Below, in pieces: positions 1 through 6,020 of a stretch of DNA of 9,219 nucleotides. The stretch comes from Spirochaetales bacterium (lineage in GTDB: Bacteria; Spirochaetota; Spirochaetia; Sphaerochaetales; Sphaerochaetaceae). The stretch lies in contig JAGABK010000071.1 in NCBI GenBank assembly GCA_017614625.1, positions 1 through 9,219 of the forward strand, in the 5' to 3' direction. The stretch's first letter is position 1. Each line of letters opens with the position of its first letter. Position numbers and translations under genes: made by a program. The notes beneath the pieces are model-generated. The model was not told the origin of the DNA and did no database searches. It was given only the letters and a program-made list of their open reading frames with translations.

Positions 1-425
1 ATGGCCTCGGGATGCTCCTTGGCCGTCTCCTCTATCTCCGTTCCGCCTGCAGCGGAGGCCACTATCACAAGACCTGCAGTCTCGTTGCTTGTGGTGATGC
101 TCAGATAGTATTCCTTCTTCACGTCGGCGGGCTCTGTGACAAGAACCTGTCTCACGATTCTGCCTTCCGGGCCGGTCTGCTTCGTCACGAGCTTCATGCC
201 CAGCATCTTGGAGGCGATTTCCTTTGCCTCTTCGGGCGTCTTTGCGAACTTGACTCCGCCTGCCTTTCCGCGGCCGCCGCTGTGGACCTGGGCCTTTATG
301 ACGCATGCGCCGAACTTCTTTGCAGCCTCATAGGCCTGGTTCTCATTTACGGCAGGTATTCCCTTGGGAACGTTCACCCCGTAGGAGGCCAGCATTTCCT
401 TGGCCTGGTATTCATGTATCTTCAT
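1..425 (-). CDS. sucC: Succinyl-CoA synthetase (ADP-forming) beta subunit, N-terminal part
   Basis: Partial gene: the N-terminal 141 codons are present and the rest lies beyond the left edge. The product pairs with an alpha subunit (SucD, not in view) to interconvert succinyl-CoA and succinate with nucleotide phosphorylation in the cytoplasm. The start MKIHEYQAKEML is the classic family N-terminus, and KAQVHSGGRGKAGGV (about residues 44-58) is the ATP-grasp nucleotide-binding signature. The ATG at 425 overlaps the korC stop in an ATGA (4 bp), with a GAGGAG ribosome binding site about 8 bases upstream inside korC, so translation is probably coupled. Its place at the end of the kor operon means that succinyl-CoA made by KOR is passed straight to this enzyme, or the reverse. 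Identification is firm from the N-terminal motifs alone. Confidence 0.95.
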   Translation of the reverse strand, partial: MKIHEYQAKEMLASYGVNVPKGIPAVNENQAYEAAKKFGACVIKAQVHSGGRGKAGGVKFAKTPEEAKEIASKMLGMKLVTKQTGPEGRIVRQVLVTEPADVKKEYYLSITTSNETAGLVIVASAAGGTEIEETAKEHPEA

Positions 426-976
426 TTTCCGTTCTCCTCAAGCCACTTCTCGGCAAGGCCCTTTCCGAGTTCCAGGGCCTTCATGTTCAGTTTCTCGGTT
501 CCCTTGGGGATGTGCATCATGACGGCCTTCTCCATGGAAGCGGCGTCCGTGATGTTCAGGAATCCGTTGATGCAGCCCACGGCCACGATGTTGGCCGTCT
601 GGAGCCTTCCGACCTCCGTCCTTGCGGTCTCGAGGATCGGCAGCTTGATGACCTTGGCCGCCGGCATGTCCTCGGGGACCTCGAGAGCCGAGTCAATGAG
701 GACAAGGCAGTTCTCATCGACCTTCGGGCCGTAGTCGTCAAGCGACTTCTGGGTCAGGGCCATGAGGAAGGTCGGGTTCTGGACCTTGGTGAATCCGATG
801 GGCTCGTCCGAGATGAGGGTCTCGGCCTTGCAGGAGCCTCCGCGGGCCTCGGGGCCGTAGGACTGGCTCTGCGCCGTGTGTTTTCCGGAGATGATGGCGG
901 CCTCGGCGAGGATGACCGTCGCGAGGATGACTCCCTGTCCGCCGCTTCCGGCAAGTCTCAATTCCTGTCTACTCAT
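422..976 (-). CDS. korC: 2-oxoglutarate:ferredoxin oxidoreductase, gamma subunit
   Basis: 184-residue gamma subunit of the four-subunit 2-oxoglutarate:ferredoxin oxidoreductase; the family is usually about 180 residues. The glycine-rich N-terminus GSGGQGV (residues 10-16) and the YGPEARGG segment (about 40-47) are hallmarks of the POR/KOR gamma domain, which helps bind coenzyme A and the alpha subunit. The ATG at 976 overlaps the korB stop by 8 bp, with a purine-rich GAGGAGAGGGAG site just upstream. It ends in TGA inside the sucC start. The substrate call (2-oxoglutarate rather than pyruvate or branched-chain oxoacids) rests mainly on the joined sucC and on the alpha subunit; the gamma sequence alone does not decide it. 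Confidence 0.93.
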   Translation of the reverse strand: MSRQELRLAGSGGQGVILATVILAEAAIISGKHTAQSQSYGPEARGGSCKAETLISDEPIGFTKVQNPTFLMALTQKSLDDYGPKVDENCLVLIDSALEVPEDMPAAKVIKLPILETARTEVGRLQTANIVAVGCINGFLNITDAASMEKAVMMHIPKGTEKLNMKALELGKGLAEKWLEENGK

Positions 977-1838
977 CTTTCTCCCTCTCCTCGAACAGTC
1001 TTCTGATCATTTCCTCGTAGGCGAACGTGAACTCCTTGTACTGGGTCTGGTTGATGATTCCCAGGACGAGCTTTCCCTTCAGCTCCTGGCGGGTCATCTT
1101 CTCGGCCTTCTCAACCGGAATCATGTTCTCCTTCTGCCAGGTGAGCATGTCGACCGCGCTGCCCTTCTTGTTCTTGCGTCCGTAGTACGTGGGGCAGACG
1201 CTGGCGACATCGATCAGGGAGAATCCCTTGTGCCTGATTCCCTCCTGGATGATGTTGATCGTCTGCTGCACATGGTAGGCGCTTCCGCGGGCGGCGAAGG
1301 AGGCTCCGGCGCCGTAGGCCAGGCCCGCTATGTCGAACGAGCGGTCGATGTTGCCGTACGGAGCGGTGGTTCCGAAGGCTCCCTTGGGAGTCGTCGGCGA
1401 GTACTGTCCGCCGGTCATGCCGTAGATGTTGTTGTTCATGACCACGACGGTGATTCCGATGTTCCTTCTGGCTGCATGGATCAGGTGGTTTCCTCCGATG
1501 GCCGAGATGTCGCCGTCACCTGCGATGACGATGACCTCCAGCGTGGGGTTGGCCAGCTTGATTCCAGTGGCGAAGGCTATGGCGCGGCCGTGGGTCGTGT
1601 GGATCGTGTTGAAGTCCAGGTAGCCGGCGGCACGCGAGGAGCATCCGATTCCGGACACGATTATGGTGTTGTTCCTGCTCAGGCCGAGGTTCTCGATGGC
1701 CTGGGCGACATCCCTCATGATGATTCCGTTTCCGCAGCCCGGGCACCAGATGTGGGGAAGATGCTCGGGGCGCATGTATTTGTAGACCAGATTGGACATC
1801 TGCTTGGTCTTGGGTCTGACATCAGCGGTGTTTACCAT
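969..1838 (-). CDS. korB: 2-oxoglutarate:ferredoxin oxidoreductase, beta subunit (thiamine diphosphate and 4Fe-4S binding)
   Basis: 289-residue beta subunit that binds thiamine diphosphate and the proximal 4Fe-4S cluster. CPGCGNG (32-38) carries the CxxC; Cys32, Cys35, Cys66 (in GIGCSSR) and Cys215 (in VCPT) have the spacing of the four cluster ligands of 2-oxoacid:ferredoxin oxidoreductases. GDGD (108-111) followed by NNNIYGMTGGQYSPTT (135-150) is the thiamine-diphosphate/Mg motif. The ATG at 1838 lies 1 base past the korA stop, with GAGGAGG inside the korA end as ribosome binding site. It ends in TAG (971-969), so UAG acts as a normal terminator here, since its downstream frame only shadows korC. 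Together with KorA it decarboxylates 2-oxoglutarate to succinyl-CoA and passes electrons to ferredoxin, or runs reductively for carbon fixation. Confidence 0.95.
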   Translation of the reverse strand: MVNTADVRPKTKQMSNLVYKYMRPEHLPHIWCPGCGNGIIMRDVAQAIENLGLSRNNTIIVSGIGCSSRAAGYLDFNTIHTTHGRAIAFATGIKLANPTLEVIVIAGDGDISAIGGNHLIHAARRNIGITVVVMNNNIYGMTGGQYSPTTPKGAFGTTAPYGNIDRSFDIAGLAYGAGASFAARGSAYHVQQTINIIQEGIRHKGFSLIDVASVCPTYYGRKNKKGSAVDMLTWQKENMIPVEKAEKMTRQELKGKLVLGIINQTQYKEFTFAYEEMIRRLFEEREKDE

Positions 1839-1839
1839 C

Positions 1840-2970
1840 TCAGCCCTCCTCTATCCTTTCAAGGATTCTTATCGGTTTGTTGACGCCGCCGTTCCACTTG
1901 CCCACGAAACCGATTTCGCAGTCCCTGCCGGCCACGCGCTGGACCTCGAGCAGCATCTGCCCGTAGTTGTGCTCCGCGACGATGATCCTCTTGAGCTTCT
2001 TCGAAGCCTCGCGCAGTTCCTCCTCCGGGAAGGGCCATACGGTGCGGGGTCTGAAGATTCCGACCTTGTATCCCTTCTCCCTGGCCACTTCCATGGCGGT
2101 CTTGGCCGCCCTGTAGGTTCCGCCGTAGCAGAAGATGGCGATGTCGGCGTCCTCGAGGTTCTCCGTCACGACGTCCTTTATGTCGTCGTAGTTGTCGGAG
2201 ATCTTGTGCATCAGACGGCTCATCATGGCCTCGGCCTCGTCGGTCGAGTTGGTCGGGAAGCCCGACTCGTCGTGGATGAGACCCGTGATGTTGTATCTCT
2301 GGCCCTTTCCGAACGGAGCCATGGCCGGAACGAGCTGGCCCGGCTTCATGCGGTACGGAAGGCGCTTGGAGTCCGGATGGTTGACCGTGGGCCTGTCGAC
2401 GATCTTCAGGCTGCCGGGCTCGGGAAGCTCCATGCCCTCGCGCAGGTGTCCGATGATCTCGTCCATCATCAGCAGGACCGGCGTGCGGTACTTCTCGGAG
2501 AGGTTGAATGCCCTCACCGTCAGGTCGTAGACCTCCTTGACGGACGACGGGCAGATGGCGATGACCGGATGGTCGCCGTGGGTTCCCCAGCGGGCCATCA
2601 TCATGTCGCCCTGGGACGGCGACGTGGGCATTCCCGTGGACGGTCCCATGCGCTGGACGTCGACCACCACGAGGGGGATCTCCGCCAGTACGGCATAGCC
2701 CAGGTTCTCCTGCTTGAGCGAGAAGCCGGGGCCGCTTGTGGCGGTCATGGACTTCACTCCGGCGACGGAGGCGCCGATGGCGCATGCGATGGAGGCGATC
2801 TCGTCCTCCATCTGGATGAACTTTCCGCCGACCTGCGGCAGGCGGAGAGCGGACAGCTCCGCTATCTCAGTCGAAGGCGTTATGGGATAACCGGCGTAAA
2901 GCCTCATGCCGGCAGCCAGTGCGCCTTCCACACAGGCTTCGTTTCCCTGCATCAGTACGACCTTACCCAT
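1840..2970 (-). CDS. korA: 2-oxoglutarate:ferredoxin oxidoreductase, alpha subunit
   Basis: 376-residue alpha subunit, without the fused gamma domain seen in some lineages. YAGYPITPSTEIAE (26-39) is the substrate/pyrimidine-binding signature of the family. A conserved acidic patch MEDEIAS (54-60), TSGPG (78-82) and RMGPSTGMPTSPSQGD (107-122), followed by ARWGTHGDHP, are typical of KorA rather than of pyruvate-specific PorA. The ATG at 2970 lies inside korD (19-bp overlap) with an AGAGGAGG site about 10 bases upstream; a second in-frame ATG at 2952 forms a TGATG with the korD stop, but the longer start gives the usual MxKVxLMQGNEA N-terminus and the better ribosome binding site. It ends in TGA, 1 base before korB. 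Confidence 0.95.
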   Translation of the reverse strand: MGKVVLMQGNEACVEGALAAGMRLYAGYPITPSTEIAELSALRLPQVGGKFIQMEDEIASIACAIGASVAGVKSMTATSGPGFSLKQENLGYAVLAEIPLVVVDVQRMGPSTGMPTSPSQGDMMMARWGTHGDHPVIAICPSSVKEVYDLTVRAFNLSEKYRTPVLLMMDEIIGHLREGMELPEPGSLKIVDRPTVNHPDSKRLPYRMKPGQLVPAMAPFGKGQRYNITGLIHDESGFPTNSTDEAEAMMSRLMHKISDNYDDIKDVVTENLEDADIAIFCYGGTYRAAKTAMEVAREKGYKVGIFRPRTVWPFPEEELREASKKLKRIIVAEHNYGQMLLEVQRVAGRDCEIGFVGKWNGGVNKPIRILERIEEG

Positions 2971-3182
2971 TGATCACCGGCCTCCTCTTCTGATTCCTCT
3001 ATGTAGATTGCATAGTCCGGGCACCTGAGCTCGCACATCCCGCAGAGGATGCAGTCGGTGCCTTCCTTTCTCCTGGACTTCTCGTCCACTATCTCCAGCG
3101 CCCCCTTGGGACAGAAGGCGGCGCAGATCCCGCAGCCCTTGCACCAGGCGGTGTTGATGACAAGCCTTTTGTTCGAAACCAT
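2952..3182 (-). CDS. korD: 2-oxoglutarate:ferredoxin oxidoreductase, delta subunit (2x 4Fe-4S ferredoxin)
   Basis: 76-residue ferredoxin-like subunit that carries electrons between the catalytic beta subunit and external ferredoxin. Two full CxxCxxCxxxCP motifs are visible: Cys14/17/20/24 and Cys44/47/50/54, each expected to hold one 4Fe-4S cluster. I place the start at the ATG at 3182 because AGGAG lies 6 bases upstream; the frame stays open 11 codons further to an ATG at 3215, but that lacks a ribosome binding site and would run into the predicted promoter. It is the first gene of the kor-sucC operon. The acidic tail after the second cluster motif overlaps the start of korA. Confidence 0.93.
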   Translation of the reverse strand: MVSNKRLVINTAWCKGCGICAAFCPKGALEIVDEKSRRKEGTDCILCGMCELRCPDYAIYIEESEEEAGDQWVRSY

Positions 3183-3202
3183 ATGGTACTCCTGTAATAT
3201 AC

Positions 3203-3215
3203 TTGCAATTAGCAA
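3203..3215. promoter_or_regulatory. Candidate LysR-type box 1 (T-N11-A, TTGC-N5-GCAA)
   Basis: A 13-base dyad TTGC-AATTA-GCAA fits the T-N11-A consensus of LysR-type regulators. It overlaps the proposed kor -10 element and start region, where an inducer-responsive or repressing site could lie. The pattern is visible; the function is inferred from the divergent lysR gene. Confidence 0.5.
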
Positions 3216-3236
3216 ACTAACATGCCGGCGTCACAA
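3208..3236 (-). promoter_or_regulatory. Candidate sigma-70 promoter for korDABC-sucC
   Basis: On the minus strand, TTGTGA (3236-3231) and GCTAAT (3213-3208) are separated by 17 bases, each matching 4 of 6 consensus positions. This would start transcription near 3201 and leave about 20 bases of leader that includes the AGGAG of korD. A TATATT at about 3199-3194 sits too close to the ribosome binding site to be the -10. Moderate-to-low certainty. Confidence 0.4.
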
Positions 3237-3256
3237 ACACAAACACTTTATTTCTG

Positions 3257-3269
3257 TTGGCAATCACAA
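3257..3269. promoter_or_regulatory. Candidate LysR-type box 2 (T-N11-A, TTG-N7-CAA)
   Basis: TTG-GCAATCA-CAA is a second 13-base T-N11-A dyad. Its centre (3263) lies about 62 bases from both the proposed kor start (about 3201) and the proposed lysR start (3325). That is the usual position of the LysR recognition site, around -65 of the target promoter, and would also allow autoregulation. Inferred from pattern and position. Confidence 0.5.
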
Positions 3270-3290
3270 GAAAAATATTGTAATTTGGCT

Positions 3291-3318
3291 TTGCCTGCGC
3301 GCCGGCCCGTGTTACAAT
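3291..3318 (+). promoter_or_regulatory. Candidate sigma-70 promoter for lysR, giving a leaderless transcript
   Basis: TTGCCT (3291-3296, 4/6 match) and TACAAT (3313-3318, 5/6 match) are 16 bases apart. The -10 lies exactly at -12 to -7 relative to the lysR ATG at 3325, so the predicted first transcribed base is the A of the start codon. No convincing ribosome binding site precedes that ATG, which agrees with leaderless translation. Confidence 0.55.
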
Positions 3319-3324
3319 GGGAAC

Positions 3325-4278
3325 ATGAACTTCCAGAACCTTGAATATTTTCTTGTGACCGCCTCAGAAGGCAACATGACCAAGGCCGCCGAACGCCTGC
3401 ACGTCTCGCAGCAGGCACTGAGCAACCAGATAGCGCGCCTTGAGAGCGAGCTGGGCTGCAGGCTCTTCGAACGCAAGCAGAACCTGCGCCTGACGTACGC
3501 AGGCGAGCAGTTCAAGGCATCGGCCGAAAGGATCCTGGACATCCAGAGGCAGACTGCAACCGAGCTGGACGACATCAGCAACAACAGGCGCGGAGAGCTG
3601 CGCATAGGAATAAGCCACACCAGGGGCCAGGCCATCCTGCCTCTGATCCTTCCTAAGTTCAGCCGCGTCTATCCGCAGGTCGAGCTCCATGTCAGCGAGG
3701 GAAGCACCCACATTCTGGAGGAGCATCTGGAGAAAGGAAGGATCGACGTCCTGATCGGCTTCGCCCCGTTCATGATCGAGTGCGCCGAATACCGCAACCT
3801 CATGACCGAGCACCTGTTCCTGATCATCCCCAAGAGCCTTTTGCGCGAGCGCTTCCCGGACGAGGGAAAGGAGGTCCTGAAGGCCTACAGGAAGAAGCCT
3901 GACCTGAGGCTGTTCAAGGACATGCCCTTCGTCCTGCTCCGCACCGGCGACAGGATCAGGACCATAACGGACAGGGAGTTCTACAGGAACTCGATCAAGC
4001 CCAGGATCATCATGGAGACCCAGAACATCCAGACGGCCTACGCCCTGGCCTCCGAGGGCATGGGCGTGACGGTCATGCCGCAGCTGTACCTTGAAAGCCC
4101 CTTCGTCATCTCCGGAAACAGTGCGTTCGGAAAGCGCGCGGACGTGGAGGTCTGCGACTTCCCCACCCCCAAGATGACCGACAGCATAGCCATCGCATAC
4201 AACAGGGAGCGCTATCTGAGCAAGATAGCTTCGGATTTCATTGCGATGACGATACAGGAGTTCGGGGCCCAGGCCTAG
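3325..4278 (+). CDS. LysR-family transcriptional regulator
   Basis: 317-residue LysR-type regulator of normal family length. The N-terminal winged helix-turn-helix is clear: FLVTASEGNMTKAAERLHVS, then QQALSNQIARLE and LGCRLFER (about residues 10-50). The effector-binding domain follows, from about residue 90 (RIGISHTRGQAILP) to about 300. I place the start at the ATG at 3325, which opens the standard MNFQNLEYFL N-terminus; the frame stays open upstream but there encodes sequence antisense to korD. It is divergent from the kor-sucC operon across 142 bp holding two LysR-type boxes, so control of that operon is the likely role. The effector is unknown; a TCA-linked acid such as 2-oxoglutarate would be a guess. 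Its TAG stop overlaps the stop of the converging gene. Confidence 0.9.
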   Translation: MNFQNLEYFLVTASEGNMTKAAERLHVSQQALSNQIARLESELGCRLFERKQNLRLTYAGEQFKASAERILDIQRQTATELDDISNNRRGELRIGISHTRGQAILPLILPKFSRVYPQVELHVSEGSTHILEEHLEKGRIDVLIGFAPFMIECAEYRNLMTEHLFLIIPKSLLRERFPDEGKEVLKAYRKKPDLRLFKDMPFVLLRTGDRIRTITDREFYRNSIKPRIIMETQNIQTAYALASEGMGVTVMPQLYLESPFVISGNSAFGKRADVEVCDFPTPKMTDSIAIAYNRERYLSKIASDFIAMTIQEFGAQA

Positions 4279-4982
4279 TTCCGGTCCGCCTCCGCGGCCT
4301 TTTTGTTAAGATAACGGTTGTACAGCAGAAGCCCCACCAGGCCCAGTGCCGCCATCGCGACTGCGAAGAGGATCCCGAAAAGGTACTTCTTCTGCATGAA
4401 GGCCTCGCCCGAGATGGTGGACGTGATGATCGACGGAATCCTTCCTATGGAGCAGATCAGAAGCCAGACATGGATCTTTATCCCGGTCAGTCCGGCGTAG
4501 TAGTTGATCAGGTCCTTGGGCGTGCCGGGGATCATGTAGATGACGGAGAGGATGGCATCGCGCTTCTTGGACTCCTTGAGGAACCTCAGCGAGTCTATCT
4601 TCTCCTGCGTGAAGAAGATGCGCACCAGCGACATGCCGTGCTTCTTCACCAGGACGAACACGATCATGCTTCCGATCGTGATGCCGATCATGCACAGCAG
4701 AGTCCCCTCCCAGACCCCGAAGGCATAGCCTGCGGCGATCTCGATGGGCTCGCCCGGGATGAAGATGACCAGGACCTTGAAGACCTCGAAGCTGACGAAG
4801 GCCACCTTGCCCCAGATGCCGTGGGAATCGACCCAGGAGCGGAACTGCTCGGGGGTCTTGAGGAAGCGGATGACGGGGATCCCGACGAATATGCACGCCA
4901 GGACGCACAGAACCAGTGCCAGGGCCATGCACACGATTGCTATGGTCCTCTGCTGACGCTGTGTAAGATCGCTTTTCCTCAT
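4275..4982 (-). CDS. TVP38/TMEM64 (VTT/DedA-like) integral membrane protein
   Basis: 235-residue polytopic membrane protein of the VTT (DedA/TVP38) superfamily. Hydrophobic segments lie near residues 13-38, 58-76, 92-112, 170-190 and 201-221, with two short helix-break or re-entrant stretches carrying the family motifs: FIPGEPIEIAAGYAFG (74-89) and IPGTPKDLINYYAG (151-164). Members are linked to lipid scrambling or flipping and envelope maintenance, but the exact substrate here is unknown. The frame can be extended to a TTG at 5018, but that TTG is the first part of a perfect TTGACA -35 element, so the ATG at 4982 is preferred; no ribosome binding site precedes it and the transcript may be leaderless. 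It ends in TAG, tail-to-tail with lysR, and is divergent from fakB. A membrane-lipid link with fakBA is possible but only suggested by position. Confidence 0.85.
   Translation of the reverse strand: MRKSDLTQRQQRTIAIVCMALALVLCVLACIFVGIPVIRFLKTPEQFRSWVDSHGIWGKVAFVSFEVFKVLVIFIPGEPIEIAAGYAFGVWEGTLLCMIGITIGSMIVFVLVKKHGMSLVRIFFTQEKIDSLRFLKESKKRDAILSVIYMIPGTPKDLINYYAGLTGIKIHVWLLICSIGRIPSIITSTISGEAFMQKKYLFGILFAVAMAALGLVGLLLYNRYLNKKAAEADRN
4283..4304 (+). terminator. Possible intrinsic terminator for lysR
   Basis: Just past the lysR stop, GG(t)CCGC and GCGGCC can pair around a CTCC loop with one bulged T, followed by TTTTT (4300-4304). It lies inside the 3' end of the converging membrane-protein gene. 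Stem quality is fair and no folding was computed. Confidence 0.4.
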
Positions 4983-4989
4983 GGCATAC

Positions 4990-5018
4990 AAGTTAAGTAA
5001 ACCGCAGGGACGTGTCAA
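4990..5018 (-). promoter_or_regulatory. Candidate promoter of the TVP38-family gene, leaderless geometry
   Basis: On the minus strand a perfect TTGACA (5018-5013) sits at -36 to -31 relative to the ATG at 4982, followed after 17 bases by a weak -10, TAACTT (4995-4990). The predicted start falls at or within a base or two of the start codon. The -35 is strong, the -10 matches only 3 of 6. Confidence 0.45.
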
Positions 5019-5046
5019 GGAACGGCACCCTCCCGCAGGTCTTTTC

Positions 5047-5069
5047 TGACATTTTTATTAAAATAGTCA
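5047..5069. promoter_or_regulatory. AT-rich dyad upstream of fakB, possible operator
   Basis: Left arm TGACATTTT (5047-5055) and right arm AAAAT-a-GTCA (5060-5069) are inverted copies around TATT, broken only by one extra A at 5065. It lies in the 146-bp divergent space between the membrane-protein gene and fakB and contains the best -10-like hexamer on the plus strand (TAAAAT, 5059-5064), though no -35 is well placed for it. No T-run follows, so a repressor operator fits better than a terminator. The regulator is unknown. Confidence 0.35.
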
Positions 5070-5116
5070 AAAACCTATTGCACTTTTCTCCCCGGCAAGT
5101 TAGCTTTCAACCATAC

Positions 5117-5121
5117 GGAGG
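5117..5121 (+). promoter_or_regulatory. Ribosome binding site of fakB
   Basis: GGAGG lies 7 bases before the ATG at 5129. This strong site decides the start of fakB, whose frame stays open well upstream, and shows that not all genes here are leaderless. Confidence 0.85.
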
Positions 5122-5128
5122 AAAAACA

Positions 5129-6019
5129 ATGAGACCGGTAAGGATTTACACAGATTCATGCTCGGACCTTTCGAAGGACCTGAGGGAAAAATACGATATC
5201 GACTATGTCAGGATGAAGACCATCATGAACGGAAAGGAAACGGACGCCAGCCTCGACTGGGAGTACTACAGCCCCAAGGAGCTGTACGACTACCTCAGAC
5301 GCGGAGAGAGGGTCCTCACCGCCCAGGTCCCGCAGGCAGAGTTCGAGAGAGCCTTCAACGAGAGCGTTGAACAGGGCTGCGACGCAATCTACATCTCCTG
5401 CTCCGACAAGCAGACCGCTTCGGTCCACACCGGAGAGATGGTCGCCAAGACCATCATGGAGAAGCACCCGGAGGCCAAGATCCTCTGCGTCGACTCCTAC
5501 GCCGCATGCATGGCCGAGGGCCTTGTCGCCATCAAGGCCGCGGAACTCAGGGACAAGGGTCTGGACGCCCAGGCCATAGCCGACGAGATCGTCAGGATCC
5601 GCAAGCAGTCCAACGAGTTCTGCACCGTCCACAGCCTCGAGTACTTCAAGAGGGCCGGAAGGGTCAAGAGCTCTGCAGCCTTCTTCGGAAACCTGCTGGG
5701 AGTCAAGCCCATAGTCATCGCCGACAAGAACGGCTACCAGACCCCGCTCAAGAAGGTCAAGGGCAGACAGACATCGATCAACGAGCTGGTCAGCCTGACC
5801 AAGCAGGCCATCGTCGACCCGGAGAACCAGACGGTCTACATCGTCCATGCCGACTGCAACGAGCCCGACCTCAACATGCTCATCGAGACGGTCAGACGCG
5901 AGATCCCCTGCAAGGACATCCATGTAAGCGACATGGGCCCGATCATCGGCGGAACCACAGGTCCCGACTCCCTGGCCATCTTCTGCTGGGGCAAGGAAGT
6001 GACTTTCGAGGCCGAGTGA
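5129..6019 (+). CDS. fakB: DegV-family fatty-acid-binding protein (FakB-like)
   Basis: 296-residue DegV/EDD-fold protein. FakB proteins hold a fatty acid so that FakA can phosphorylate its carboxylate, giving acyl-phosphate for phospholipid synthesis. Family landmarks: YTDSCSDL (7-14), LTAQVP (63-68, the threonine that contacts the carboxylate), ISCSD (89-93), VDSYAACMAEG (121-131), LEYFKRAGRVK (170-180), GVKPIV (191-196), KVKGR (209-213) and GPIIGGTTGP (270-279). Two motifs are atypical: the usual SGT after the serine motif reads KQTAS, and the usual histidine in GxxIGxHxGPG is Thr276, with Asp280 in place of the last glycine. The fold is secure; the altered pocket suggests a different ligand or changed catalysis. 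It ends 1 base before fakA, which makes the kinase pairing very likely. Confidence 0.85.
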   Translation: MRPVRIYTDSCSDLSKDLREKYDIDYVRMKTIMNGKETDASLDWEYYSPKELYDYLRRGERVLTAQVPQAEFERAFNESVEQGCDAIYISCSDKQTASVHTGEMVAKTIMEKHPEAKILCVDSYAACMAEGLVAIKAAELRDKGLDAQAIADEIVRIRKQSNEFCTVHSLEYFKRAGRVKSSAAFFGNLLGVKPIVIADKNGYQTPLKKVKGRQTSINELVSLTKQAIVDPENQTVYIVHADCNEPDLNMLIETVRREIPCKDIHVSDMGPIIGGTTGPDSLAIFCWGKEVTFEAE

Positions 6020-6020
6020 C

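Noticed and set aside
1792..2973. Long plus-strand open frame (393 codons) opposite korA
   Set aside because: It is a shadow of korA caused by GC-biased third positions; it shows no domain and is rich in low-complexity Gly/Asp/Val/His typical of antisense translation.
3192..3199. TATATT just before korD as promoter -10 or archaeal TATA box
   Set aside because: It lies only about 10 bases before the ATG and abuts the ribosome binding site, so a start from it would delete the site; spacing is wrong for an archaeal TATA box too.
3221..3306. GCCGGC palindromes at 3224-3229 and 3301-3306 as regulatory sites
   Set aside because: Such hexamers are expected by chance in GC-rich DNA, and their distances from box 2 are not equal.
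3049..3324. Upstream extension of the lysR frame
   Set aside because: It would run antisense through korD and the control region; the family N-terminus begins at the ATG at 3325.
4983..5018. TTG start for the TVP38-family gene, adding 12 residues
   Set aside because: The TTG is part of a perfect TTGACA placed as a -35 for a start at 4982. A GGGAGG lies about 10 bases upstream of it, so the longer start is not fully excluded.
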